From contig OZ237743.1 of NCBI GenBank assembly GCA_965178125.1, positions 248,001-312,000 on the forward strand: 64,000 bases of DNA, written 5' to 3'. Under the pieces are notes generated by a model. The model was not told the origin of the DNA, did no database searches, and saw nothing but the letters and a program-made list of their open reading frames with translations. How positions within the stretch are numbered: the first letter of the stretch is position 1; each line of letters begins with the position of its first letter. Both the position numbers and the translations under genes were made by a program. This DNA comes from Bilabrum cf. latius (taxonomy: Eukaryota; Bigyra: Bicosoecida; Bigyra; Bicosoecida). Below, piece by piece: positions 34,769 to 45,394 of this stretch.

Positions 34769-37700
34769 ATGGATGCTATGCGAAAATTATTTAATACATC
34801 AGATAGTGACGACGACGACTCGCCAGTATCTGCGCCAGCGGCTGGCCGCAGCGCTGCAGCAGCAGACGTGAGAATGGCATTGCGAAACCATATACTTTGG
34901 CGCTGTTCTTGTCCATTCTACTCGCCTTTGCATGCTCTTAGCCGTTCATGTACAAATGTTTTGCGCAGGGAATTGAGTCAGGCCCTTCGCCACGGGCAGC
35001 AAGCGGCTTCTGTGGGCTAGAGAATCAGTGAGTAGGATCCAGAGTTGTATTCGCTCGCTATCGTGCGCCTGAAGCTGCTGCACTCGTAATTGATCGTCTT
35101 GAGAACTGCATTTGTTGCAATTTTTGTGCGTCTCGACCCGCAGGGGCGCGACATGTTACATGAACAGCCTCTTGCAGGCCTTGTTCATGACGCCGGAGTT
35201 TCGGAGCAGGCTGTACGGGCTGCCAATGGAGCACCTGCACGTAGACAAAGTAAGACGATTGTAGTGTGCGCTATTTTTCATCATTGCTAACTGCCTCAAT
35301 TGAAAGAGCTATTGCCGTCGACCTGACGATTCGTGCAGATGGAGGCCTACGAAGCTGCAGAGGCAGCGGCAAAGGCCGCAGCAGATGCCCCGGCCAAGTC
35401 CAAGTCCAGGTCCGGTGATTCCTCCGGCGACCCAGTGGAAGATGCCGAGAAAGGGTCAGAGGCTGCTCCTGCGCCAGCCCCGCCGAAGCCGCACCGTTTC
35501 CGCGAGATCATCAGCCTGGAGCTGCAGCGCCTGTTTGCTCGCCTAAGCATCCTGGACCGGAAGGACCTGGACACGACGGAGCTCACCCGAAGGGGCTTCA
35601 ACTGGACGGGAAACGAGGGCGGGGTGCAGCACGACGTGGTCGAGCTCAACCAGAAGCTGTACGACGCCATCGACAAGAGCCTGCTTGCCCTCAAAGAGCC
35701 CGCGGACCAAGACATCATCAAGAGCCTGTACACCCTGGACGGAGGCGCGCGCATGCAGTGCCTCAGCTGCAAGACCCCTCGGGACACCAAGGAATCCCAC
35801 ACGGTGACCAGCGTCCAGGTGCAGGGCCACGACGACCTGGTTTCCTCCCTGGCTGCGCGATGCAGGCCCGAGCTAATGGATGAGGTCAACTGCCCCGCCT
35901 GCGAGGAAAAGAGGCCTACCCTGCGGTGGGAGAAATTTGTGTCTGCGCCCCCGGTCCTGCTGCTGAGCCTGAGCCGGTTTGTGTTCGACATGCAGGTGCT
36001 GGACCGCGTGCGGCTCAACAGCAGGCTGGAGCTCCCGCTTGTGATCGACATGAGGCCTTTTCTTCCCGGTGGCACTGTCAACAAGCTGCAGGAACTGCTG
36101 GGCACGGCAGAATACCGCTGTGAGGAGGCTTCCAAGGCTGTGAGCGCGGCAGAAGGCGGCAAAGCCAAGGAGCAGGTAGAGGTTGCGATGGCTTCGGCGC
36201 GCGCCGTGGTGGACTCGATCAAGGCCAGGCTCGGGAAGGCCCTGCACGCCGCGCGCTCGTCCTGCATTTGGGCCTCTGGGCTGGCCACCCACGAGGGGCG
36301 ACTGAAGTCCGAGGCGACCCTTCGGGCCATCGAGGCCCTGCCGCGGGAGAGGCAGGCCCTCGTCTACGACCTGCACGGCGTGGTCATACACAGCGGCAAC
36401 GCGCACCACGGCCACTACACCGCGAAGATCAGGGACGTGCTCGGCGAGGGGATATGGACTGCTCCTGACGAGTCGTTCAAGCAGGCGAGCGAGTCGGTGG
36501 GGAAGCGAATGTTCGGCTCTGGCCATGTGTTTGGGCCAGGGGAAGGGCCGGTGCTGGCCTAGGGAAGCGGCGGCGACTGGGGAGGCAGCTCCGGCGGCGG
36601 CTCTGGCTCTGGTTCCGGCGGCGGGTCCGGTCGCGACGAGCTGCTTGCCGTGAAAATGCAGGCCAAGACAGACCCGTCCTCTCCGCTGAGGCACGTGCGG
36701 CAGGCCGTCGCGAGCCACGGCAAGGACCCGTCGACCGGGATCCGCAAGTGCAAGATCTCGCAGGTAGGCGGGGCCCTGGCCAAGGTTGGCGCCAAGAAGG
36801 GCTGGAACAAGCTTTACAAGCAGAAATGGGGCACTCTCAAGCGGTTTCTGGACGCTTGCGACGAGGATTTCGTGGTAGATGAGGACAGCAAGGAGGTCAT
36901 GCTGATCGGGGAGGACCCCAAAGGGACCGACGCCCAAGCGGATGACGGGTGGAGGCGCAAGGGGGACGGCAAGGCGGCCAAGACCGCCGACCCGAGCAGC
37001 AGCGGTCGCGGAGGCAACGGCGGTGATACAACAGGAGCAAAGAGCGGAGACGGCAACAGCGGATAGGCCCCCGCCCACCCCAGCGGCATGTCTCCAAAGG
37101 AGCTCAAGGAGACAGCCTTCAGGGCAATGCACACCCGCCTTGCCGCGAGGTACGGGCGATGGTTTTCCTTCGACGACAGTCGCGTCACGCCCGCCGGCAT
37201 CTCTGACGTGGAGGACACGTTCTCCGGGTCTGCTTCGGCATATCTTGTCTTTTACCGCAGCAGGGCGCTGGGCCATCCGGCTGTGGAGGGCAAAGGCAAG
37301 ACGCCACTGAACGGTACCTCTGGCGCTGCGCAAGAAGAGGAGTGGCGCAAGCTATTTGCGGATGCCTCTTTGCTGCCAGACGCCCAGAAGAAGATCGACG
37401 AGCACAAGGCGGCGGTAGCACGACACATAAGCGACGCAGAGTACGACTGCCTGGAGGATCCCCCGGAGATGCCAGAGGATGAGAAGGCCGAGGCTGGTGT
37501 TCCTTGTGGTGCCGGGGCGGCGGCGGCATCATCCGGTGCTGAAGGAGCCGCAGGCGATGAGTCTGGCGCCAGCGCAATTCGTTGGAGGCCCGAGGCACTG
37601 CTAGAGTACATCAGCACGCACCCCAAGATAAGCGCGCCGCCTGCAGCACCTTCTTACTGGCTGAAGCGGATCCGGGCGGAGAACGAGACCCTTTTGGCCC

Positions 37701-40700
37701 ACAGGGCGGTGTACGAGCGACTCAGCAACCAGATGACCCTGACTGTGCTGCCTCCGAGTGCGCTGGCAGTAACACCCAAGGGACTGACGCTCAGGGTCAA
37801 CCCTACGCTGCCCACAGGGGATGCCGTTATGCCGCCGGTGGGTGACGCGCAGGCCTTTGCCTACAAACCCTGCGCCGACCGCGCGGTCGAGGTGACAATA
37901 GACCTCCGCCGGCCGCTCAAGCACCTTCTCACCACGCTCAAGCACGCCTTCAGCGACGCGAAGGGGCTTGGTCTACCCGCCTCGCAGCAGGACTGGCGCC
38001 TTAATCTCTTGGGTGAGACTGAGGTCGAGGAGGCCGACGGGGACGGCGGCAGGGGCCCCGCGGCCTCGGGAGCCGGCGCTGACGACGACTCGAAGCCCCA
38101 ACCAGCTGCCCTCAACAAGTCGCTGCATCCGTTGAGCGGGGTCCCCGACGACACTCTGCTGGGCAAAATCGCGCAGACGATGGGCATGTCAGAGGCCGAG
38201 GCCAAGGGCTTCAGCTCTGGCGACAGAGCGCTCGCAACCCTGCTCGCGCAGCGACGTGTGGTCAAGCTGCAGCAGGAGGTTGAGCTGCTGCGAGCCAAGG
38301 GTAAGCCCACAGCTGTGGTCCAAAAAGACCTTGAGGCTGCCAAGCAGACCGCCGTCAAGGGCCCCGCTGTGCCCGACGCCCTGGAGATGGTCCTGGAAAC
38401 AGCAGCTGAAAAGCCCATGCTTGAGTACGCAGAGACACTCGGGCACGGGGCCGTTCTCTTGATGTGGGACGGCATCCGCCTTGGTGACACGATCGTTGTG
38501 CCCGGGGGGGAGGGCGAGCCCGTGCAGCTCTCCGGGGAATACCTGTGGCAGGACAAGGCCGAGCTAGACGAGGCAGCGGATCGGGCCGGTGGCGGCTGGA
38601 AGCAGGCTGGCGGAGGTGGCGCAGGCGGGCCTGGTAAGCGCAAGACGCCCAGTGCCCCCGTCCATCGCACGCCAGTCAGCCTTGTGGTACCAGCCACTGC
38701 CACGCTGCCAGAGCTAAGGGCGGCCTTTGCGCAAAGGGCTGGCCTCGTGGATGACGCCGGGGGTGCGGCAGCAGGTAGCGTGGCTGCTTGCGACTCGACT
38801 CCCCTTGGTGTGCCCTCGGCCGCGGCGATGGCAGCAGGGAAGAACCTGATCCTGTCCCGCGTGTCCTACGAGCGCGGCAAGAAGAAGCTGAGTGTGGTGC
38901 ACGACAAGAGCGTGGGACCGCTGCACGCACTGCGGCCCGCAACAATCAAAGAATACCAGTTCTTCAATGCTGCCACGGAGCTGCTGATCGAGCAGAAACC
39001 GCCAGCAGGCAGAGAGCAAAAGGGAATCCACGCGGTGCCGAACCCACTCGCAGACGCTGAGATGCAGAGAAGGGCCTTGCAGGCCGAAATCACCGTGCTG
39101 TGGCAGGCCGGGGGCTTCCCTCCATCGGGACCGAGGACAGAGAAGGACATCAAGTCCAAGCACCCAGAGGTGGAGAACGTTCGCCTCGACATCACGAGGG
39201 ACGCGGACGGCATCGTGGTCGAGGCTTCTGCCCGGCTGACCATGACGGTCTCGCGTCAGAATCATGTGTCTGACGTGAAGCAGATCGCGGCTGGTATCCT
39301 AGGAGCAGACCTTGGCAGCATCCTGGGCGGCGGACGGTGCAGGCAAAACCAGGACGGTGCCCTGGTGGATGACGAGGAGCTGACCATTTCCCAGGCGGGC
39401 TTCGGGTCCGGCGAGAACTCCTTGCAGGTCGAGCCTGGCGAGGCGCTGGCCAAGGGTGAGATCAACATCAAGTACCAGCTGCTGGTGGGCAACGATCTCG
39501 GCCCGCTTCCCAGGGGTGGGTACAGGAGCCAGGAGCGAGAGGTGGTCGTGGACCAGGGGATCTCACTGGCGGATCTCAAGGTGGCCATTCTCGCCAATTC
39601 CGCCAAGCACGGGGATGACTTGGGCAAGGGTGGCGTTGAGGCAGCCCGCGCCGCTGACTTCGCCACGCTCGCTCAGAACCGTCGGCTGCGTATGAGCAAC
39701 TGGATGGGTGAGGCCACCGACCTCCTGAAGAAGGAGCACATTCCGTTGGCGCGGTCCGATCTGAGCGGGGCATCTACAGTGCTGCTTGAGGAGGGCAGGC
39801 TGCCTGTGCAGGGCGAGCTTCACCTGAACTTTGCCCTGCTGTGCCCGCAGTACTCGCAACGGGTACTTGCGCTATCGCCGGAACAGGGCGGTCTTCCCAG
39901 CGGTGCCCTCGTGGAGCTTGACGAAGAGCGGAAACAGGCGCAGGCGATCGCCACAGAGGAGCTGGCCAGGCTGGAGGAAGGGCGGAAGGTGCTGAAGGAG
40001 GCCGACGCTGGCCAGGCAGCGAGCGACGGCGGGGACGGCGGCGGCTTGCTTGGGTGGGCGGCATCGGGGCTTGCTGCCGCGGTGTCTGCAGTGGCAGGTG
40101 GCCCGGCTGGGGACGGGGGCAGCACAGATGTCCCGAGGGATGCCCCGGCTGCGTCCAGCGACGGTGCTGCGCCCGTAGCGGCGGCGCCCGGTGAGGAGCT
40201 TCCTCCCCCAATGGTGAGGAGGCACTCAGCAGACAGGAACCCTCCCAGGCAGTCGGAGCCGCTCGACTACATCCGCCGAGTGAGGGCTGCCTCCCTGTGG
40301 CCCCTGCCGCGCGTCGTTGCCAACGAGAGCTGGACGGTCCGCAGGCTGAAGGAGACCGTGCTCGAGGACCCGCACGTGTGCGCAGCCTACCTGCGGGCTC
40401 AGCGCCCCGGCGAGATGTTCGACCCGTGGGCTGGGAGGTTCGTGCAGCCAGCGCCAGCTGAGCAGCCTGCAGGGAGTGATGCTGCGGCAGCAGCCAAGGC
40501 GGACAGGGAGAGCAAGGAGCAGTATTCTTCGTCTGGTGAATCTCCTGCCGACGTGCAAAAGGCGGCGGCGGCCGCCAAGAAGGACCCGGTGCAGGAGCTG
40601 CGAGATGAGGTCGATCATCAGGTGGCTACAGCTGACGTCGACCCCGAGGCCTCCCGCCCAGCCGCCCTCTCCCACTGGGGTTTCACCCCGGAGCACGTCC

Positions 40701-42124
40701 GCATCCGCGTGGTGGGCCAGCACGAGGTACCGGGCCGTGTGCTTAAGCCGGACCTTAGCAAGCTGCAGCGGTGCGGGGTAAAGCAGAGCCAGGTACTTCT
40801 CGCCATCGACATCCTACCGAGGGAGGAGCCGGACGAGGACGAGGTGCGTGGAGACGAGGTGTTCCTTTGGGTGCAGAGGAGGCGACCCAACCCGTTGGTG
40901 ATGGCGCGAAGGGCCAGGGAGCGTCAAGTGGCCAAGCTTGACGACGCCAAAGCAGCGGACGCCAAAGGCAAGGGGAAAGGCAAGGGCAAGGGCAAGGGCA
41001 GCGGGAAAGGTCGCGTGGAGGCGAGCATGGAAGACGTGGAGGACCTAGCCGTGAGGGCATCGTCTGCTATGGACACCAGGGGGTCCGTTTCGCACACGGT
41101 GGCAGTCGACAAGGAGCTGGCTGAGGCACAGGAGGTTATCTCTGCGTCCAAGCAGGCATCGCAGGGTTCCCAAGAAGGCGAGGGCGATACAGCAGATTCA
41201 GCAGCGGCAGCGGCGGCAGGTGATTCAGGGGATTCAGGAGAAGTGCAGCCTTTCTAGCTTGGCAGCGGGCCATTCAGGCCGCTGCAGGCCATCAGCGGAT
41301 AGAACTCGCCGATGTGGCCGCTGGAGTGCGTCAGGGTGCGGGCCTCACTCAAGGGGCAGCCCCTGCTCGCAGACCTGCTCGACGCCCTAGCTTCCTCTGA
41401 AACTTGCAAGGGGATGGACATCGGCAAGCTGCGGATCGCTAGGCTGCACCAGGTGAGACACCAGTGGAAGGAGCTCACGGACCAGGCGCAGCTGGAGCAG
41501 CTGCCCAAGGTGAGGGAAGAGCAGGAGAAGGTCGGGGCATCGTCCTCAGCCGCCGCTGCAGCCCCTACCGGCAGCAATGCTTCGGGTCGGAGGCGTGGGC
41601 GGCGCCGTGGGGGCAACAAGAAGAAGAAGTTTAAGACCTTGCGGGACCAGCCGTGGGGCACTCAGTGCGGTGACGTCATAGCGGTGATGCACGCGGATGA
41701 CGACCCGGAAGGCACCGACGACTGGCTCCGAATCGAGGACTACTCGTCTGCCGTGAAAACCATGCGCAAGAGGCAGGAGAAGGCTCTTGAAAAGAAAGCA
41801 GCGCGTTGGGAGGGAGGCGGAGGTGGGGGGGGTTCTAGGCCCAGGCAGAGGGAGGTCGCATTGCACATCGGGTACGACTCTGACGAGTTCGACTTCGAGC
41901 AGGTGCACCAGGAAGACGACGGAGACGGTGATGATGACGCCGGATCTGAGCCTGGTGCCGCTGGCAAGGAGGACTCTGGCGATACCGGTGCCAGTGCAGA
42001 GGATGTCGCGGCTGCTGGGGGAGCGGCCGCCGCCCCTGCAGAACCTCCAGGTGCCGAAGGCGATGAGGACGCCGATGCTCGAATGGCGAGGGAGCTGCAA
42101 GCTCAGTTTGACGCCGAAAATTGA
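34769..42124 (+). CDS. USP40-like ubiquitin carboxyl-terminal hydrolase
   Basis: Four exons fit in phase: 34769-34867, 34969-35027, 35144-35249 and 35339-42124 (2,349 residues). The splice between exons 2 and 3 builds the Cys box (GLENQGATCYMNSLLQ; nucleophile Cys57). The His box is GVVIHSGNAHHGHYTAK (His447), with LTRRGFNWTGNEGGVQHDVVEL and a C-x2-C...C-x2-C zinc pair between. This order and the long C-terminal extension match USP40 and related deubiquitinases, which cleave ubiquitin from substrates. After residue 495 comes a TAG, a Gly/Ser linker, a second TAG at 37064, then about 1,390 uninterrupted residues with several ubiquitin-like-fold segments, and two more TAGs at 41255 and 41300. 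A Lys/Gly repeat (KGKGKGKGKG) lies near 40970-41005. Under the standard code the protease would end at 36562. It ends at TGA. Confidence 0.88.
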
Positions 42125-42329
42125 TTTTGCAAGACATACACAAGTATTAGTTCTGAAAGCAGACTACTTGCTTTTATCGACGTCATTGGGCAGACACGGG
42201 GCAGACTAGTTGCAGTCCTTGAGCGAGCCTGTAATACCAATTCGAATTTCAAAGCTTTACTCCTATTTTCATGCAGCGTGCACAATCCAATAGCAAGCAC
42301 CGGGTCACTCGCAGCAGAATGCAAGCGAA

Positions 42330-43892
42330 TCAAAGACAACCTCGCGCATGCCTACTGAGATCCCCTGCCCGCCCGAATGACTTGCCGCACTCCATGCACT
42401 CGTGCTTGCGCTCGCCCAGATGCACAGTGGACATGTGCGTCCTGAGACTGCCTGCCCGCCCGAATGACTTGCCGCACTCCATGCACTCGTGCTTGCGCTC
42501 GCCCAGATGCACAGTCCTCGTGTGCGTCCTGAGACTGCCTGCCCGCCCGAATGACTTGCCGCACTCCATGCACTCGTGCTTGCGCTCGCCCATGTGCACG
42601 GTCCTCATGTGCGTCCTGAGATTGCCTGCCCGCCCGAATGACTTGCCGCACACCATGCACTCGTGCTTGCGCTCGCCCAGATGCACAGTCCTCGTGTGCG
42701 TCCTGAGATTGCCTGCCCGCCCGAATGACTTGCCGCACACCATGCACTCGTGCTTGCGCTCGCCCAGATGCACAGTCCTCATGTGCGTCCTGAGACTGCC
42801 TGCCTCCCCGAATGACTTGCCGCACACCATGCACTCGTGCTTGCGCTCGCCCAGATGCACAGTCCTCATGTGCGTCCTGAGGTGGCCTGCCTCCCCGAAT
42901 GACTTGCCGCACACCATGCACTCGTGCTTGCGCTCGCCCAGATGCACACTCCTCATGTGCCTTCTGAGTGAGCCGGCCTCCCCGAATGACTTGCCGCACA
43001 CCATGCACTCGTGCTTGCGCTCGCCCAGATGCACAGTCCTCGTGTGCGTCCTGAGACTGCCTGCATGCCCGAATGACTTGCCGCACACCATGCACTCGTG
43101 CTTGCGCTCGCCCAGATGCACAGTCCTCGTGTGCGTCCTGAGGTGGCCTGCCTCCCCGAATGACTTGCCGCACTCCATGCACTCGTGCTTGCGCTCGCCC
43201 AGATGCACAGTCCTCATGTGCGTCCTGAGACTGCCTGCCCGCCCGAATGACTTGCCGCACACACTGCACTCGTGCTTGCGCTCGCCCAGATGCACAGTCC
43301 TCATGTGCGTCCTGAGATTGCCTGCCTGTCCGAATGACTTGCCGCACACACTGCACTCGTGCTTGCGCTCGCCCAGATGCACAGTCCTCATGTGCCTACT
43401 GAGATCGCCTGCCTGTCCGAACGCCTGCCCGCACACGCTGCACCGATGTTCTACCCCGATTGTGCCTGCCTGTCCACGCCGTCTCTTCGCCCTCGATCCG
43501 CTCTGGCTGTCTGCTGACCTCGCCTATGCCTGCCTGCCTCGCTTCTGGCCCACAGAGGCATCGGTGCCGCCGCTTGCACCTACCCCTGAGCTTGACTGCA
43601 TTGAAGATTGCTCTTCTTGCGGCAACATTGCGCTGCTGCTGGAGTGTCCCGACGCCACGATGGACGTGGGAACAGCTTCGGCTCGATCGCTGGCTTGATC
43701 TCGGGTCCTACCTTTCCCACCTGCCTCTCGCCTGCCCCACTAGCGACTGCTGGTCAATGATAGCGATGCAGCAATTGTGCTCATGCGGCGGTCGGGAACC
43801 TCGACATCGCTTCCACCAGAGTCGCTGTCGCTTGAGTCGCTGCTGACGAGATCGATCACCTCCCCTGAGCATGCACCTGCTGCTTGCTCCAT
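42330..43892 (-). CDS. Poly-C2H2 zinc-finger protein with SUMO-interacting motif
   Basis: The frame from ATG (43892) to TGA (42330-42332) gives 520 residues. Near the N-terminus, VIDLVSSDSSDSDS is a textbook SUMO-interacting motif with an acidic Ser patch. Two TAGs (43740-43742 and near 43525) lie in the linker, which also has a basic AKRRR element. Thirteen fingers follow with a 28-residue period: twelve C2H2 (C-x2-C, H-x4-H) and a last one with a terminal Cys in place of the second His. Linkers read LGERKHEC instead of TGEKP. Nearly all finger-to-finger change is at helix positions -1 (Q, R, E, H) and 3 (D, N, S, H), with rarer change at 5 and 6. It is likely a sequence-specific nuclear DNA-binding protein. 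A TATA-like site lies just upstream. Confidence 0.9.
42336..43443 (-). repeat. 84-bp coding minisatellite (zinc-finger array)
   Basis: Thirteen in-frame units of 84 bp encode the fingers. Units are nearly identical outside the DNA-contact codons, which implies recent homogenisation by unequal exchange or conversion. The antisense strand is also open over 475 codons because of the periodicity; that frame is not a gene. Confidence 0.95.
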
Positions 43893-43905
43893 GGCTTCCT
43901 GGCAG

Positions 43906-43913
43906 TATTTATA
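43906..43913 (-). promoter_or_regulatory. TATA-like element upstream of zinc-finger gene
   Basis: The minus strand reads TATAAATA 14-21 bp before the proposed ATG at 43892. This is close for a TATA box, so either the 5' UTR is extremely short or the true first exon differs. Confidence 0.3.
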
Positions 43914-44264
43914 TCCAGTATTGACTGCTGATACGCAGCCAGCCAGGTGGCTGCCGACGTCAGAATGACAGGGAATACGAGCTTTACTATGCACGCCCTT
44001 TTCTTGTGTACCTGTTCGACGGTCAGTTCTGATTCGCTCCAACTCAACCCTGTATCTAGAAAGGCTTTAGTTGTGGATGCTGCAGTCGAAACAGTATCGA
44101 TGAAACTGACAACGCGTCGGTGAGATCGATCCACTCTGGTCCGGTTCAGGCTGTTTTCATCTTCACACCTTGAAGGTGCTGGGCCTGGCGTGGCAGCCAC
44201 GCTTACTTGGAACATCAGCTTCACAGGAAGCAACCAGGCCACGCGCAACCGACCACATCCCTCC

Positions 44265-44832
44265 TCACGGAGAAGCACCGTTCTCGCTCGCTGCCCCTTC
44301 TTCGCCAGACGCCTTCTCCACCACCTCCCTGCGCGCCTGCTTCTGCTGCTGCTGCTGTTGCGCCCCGGCCCGCTTCTCCCTCCACGCCTGGCCCTTGATC
44401 CGGGCCTCGTCAGACCGCTTCAGCTGGGCCGCCAGCGCATCCACGGAGAAGGCCTCCTTGAAGTCCATCGCCATCGACTGGGAATCCACCCCACCCCCCC
44501 ACCGGAAGCCCCTCGATGATCAGCCACCCATTCTGCCCCTCCTCCTCGGGGATGTCCTCCCCAGTCGCGATGGCCTGCATGGCAGACATCCACCCGCCCC
44601 CAGACCGCAGGTCACCGGACCACCACGCCAGGAACTCCGCCTTGGAGATCATCCTGTCCCTGTTCTTGTCCATCTCCATGATGGCGGCCTCCAGCTCCGC
44701 GGGGCTCAGCTTGCTGCCTAGCTGCACGCACAGGTCGGCCAGCTCGGTCGTGTCTAGATCGCCGCCGCCGTCGAGGTCCGCAGCATCGAGTGTCAAGGTG
44801 AGCGCGGAGGAGGCGGCTGCTGCTGCTGCCAT
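44265..44832 (-). CDS. EF-hand calcium-binding protein (frame interrupted by a one-base excess)
   Basis: From the ATG at 44832 an Ala-rich start leads into two EF-hand-like helix-loop-helix units: DLDGGGDLDTTELADL and MDKNRDRMISKAEFLAWW. The second has good loop ligands (D, N, D, M, S, E); the first loop is slightly atypical. The frame then reads into a stop at 44410 after a run of seven C on the plus strand (about 44494-44500). Removing one base joins it to the downstream frame (DSQSMAMDFKEAFSVDALAAQL...), which is Lys/Glu-rich with a Gln tract and ends in TGA at 44265; the joined protein has 188 residues. A sequence error is more likely than a true frameshift. It could be a calmodulin-like sensor. 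Start choice is unsure because a 31-bp duplication surrounds it. Confidence 0.65.
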
Positions 44833-44886
44833 TGCGGGCGGTGCGCTGGGTGACAGCTTCCATTGCGGGCGGTGCGCTGGGTGACA
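44831..44886. repeat. Short direct tandem duplication (about 31 bp) at the EF-hand gene start
   Basis: The segment attgcgggcggtgcgctggg plus the following tgaca is repeated after about 31 bp. On the minus strand each copy contains an ATG, so the duplication affects the choice of start codon. Confidence 0.8.
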
Positions 44887-45394
44887 GGTGATGCCTCACT
44901 AGAGTTGAGTGAGTGAGCGTGGCTGCTCACTGCGGTCACCCGCAGGGAGGGTCCTGCCTGCGGGGGGATGCGGCTGGGACTGGGACTGGGAGGGGTCCGC
45001 GTTCCAGCCCTCTCCCGCAGTGATGCCACCACCCCCTGTGAGTGCCCCGGCCTGCGAGATGGAGGCAGCCGCGTAGGAGCTGTACGGCCACAGCTCCAGC
45101 AAGCCAGTGGAAAGTCATGTAGCGAGGCCCGGCTAGCTAGTTTGCCTATCTTCCAGGCAAATGCCAATCGGATGGTTGACGAGCTTTCCTGTCGGTGCCG
45201 GTCCAAAGGTTTCTTCGCAGGTACTATTGTATACCCATATATTGGTTATTGATGCCATTTCAAATTGCATTGTGCAACTATAACTGTATTACAACACCCA
45301 GAAAGCAGGCACTCACTACCCCCCGCCCCCGGGCAGTCACCGGAAACGGCTCGCATGGGTCGTCCTACAGTCGTACAATAAGTCCTTGACCTAT
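44887..45394. other. Intergenic region between EF-hand gene and channel stop
   Basis: A short minus frame (45102-44896) rich in Gly/Ser/Gln ends in TAG then TGA and might be a last exon, but no joining exon is visible. The part from 45200 to 45394 is AT-richer with no open frame of note. Confidence 0.4.

Noticed and set aside
42336-43443. CRISPR-like regularly spaced repeats
   Set aside because: The units are adjacent 84-bp coding repeats with C2H2 finger sequence and no spacers.
42271-43698. 475-codon plus-strand open frame
   Set aside because: It is the antisense of the 84-bp zinc-finger repeats and has no zinc-finger or other domain.
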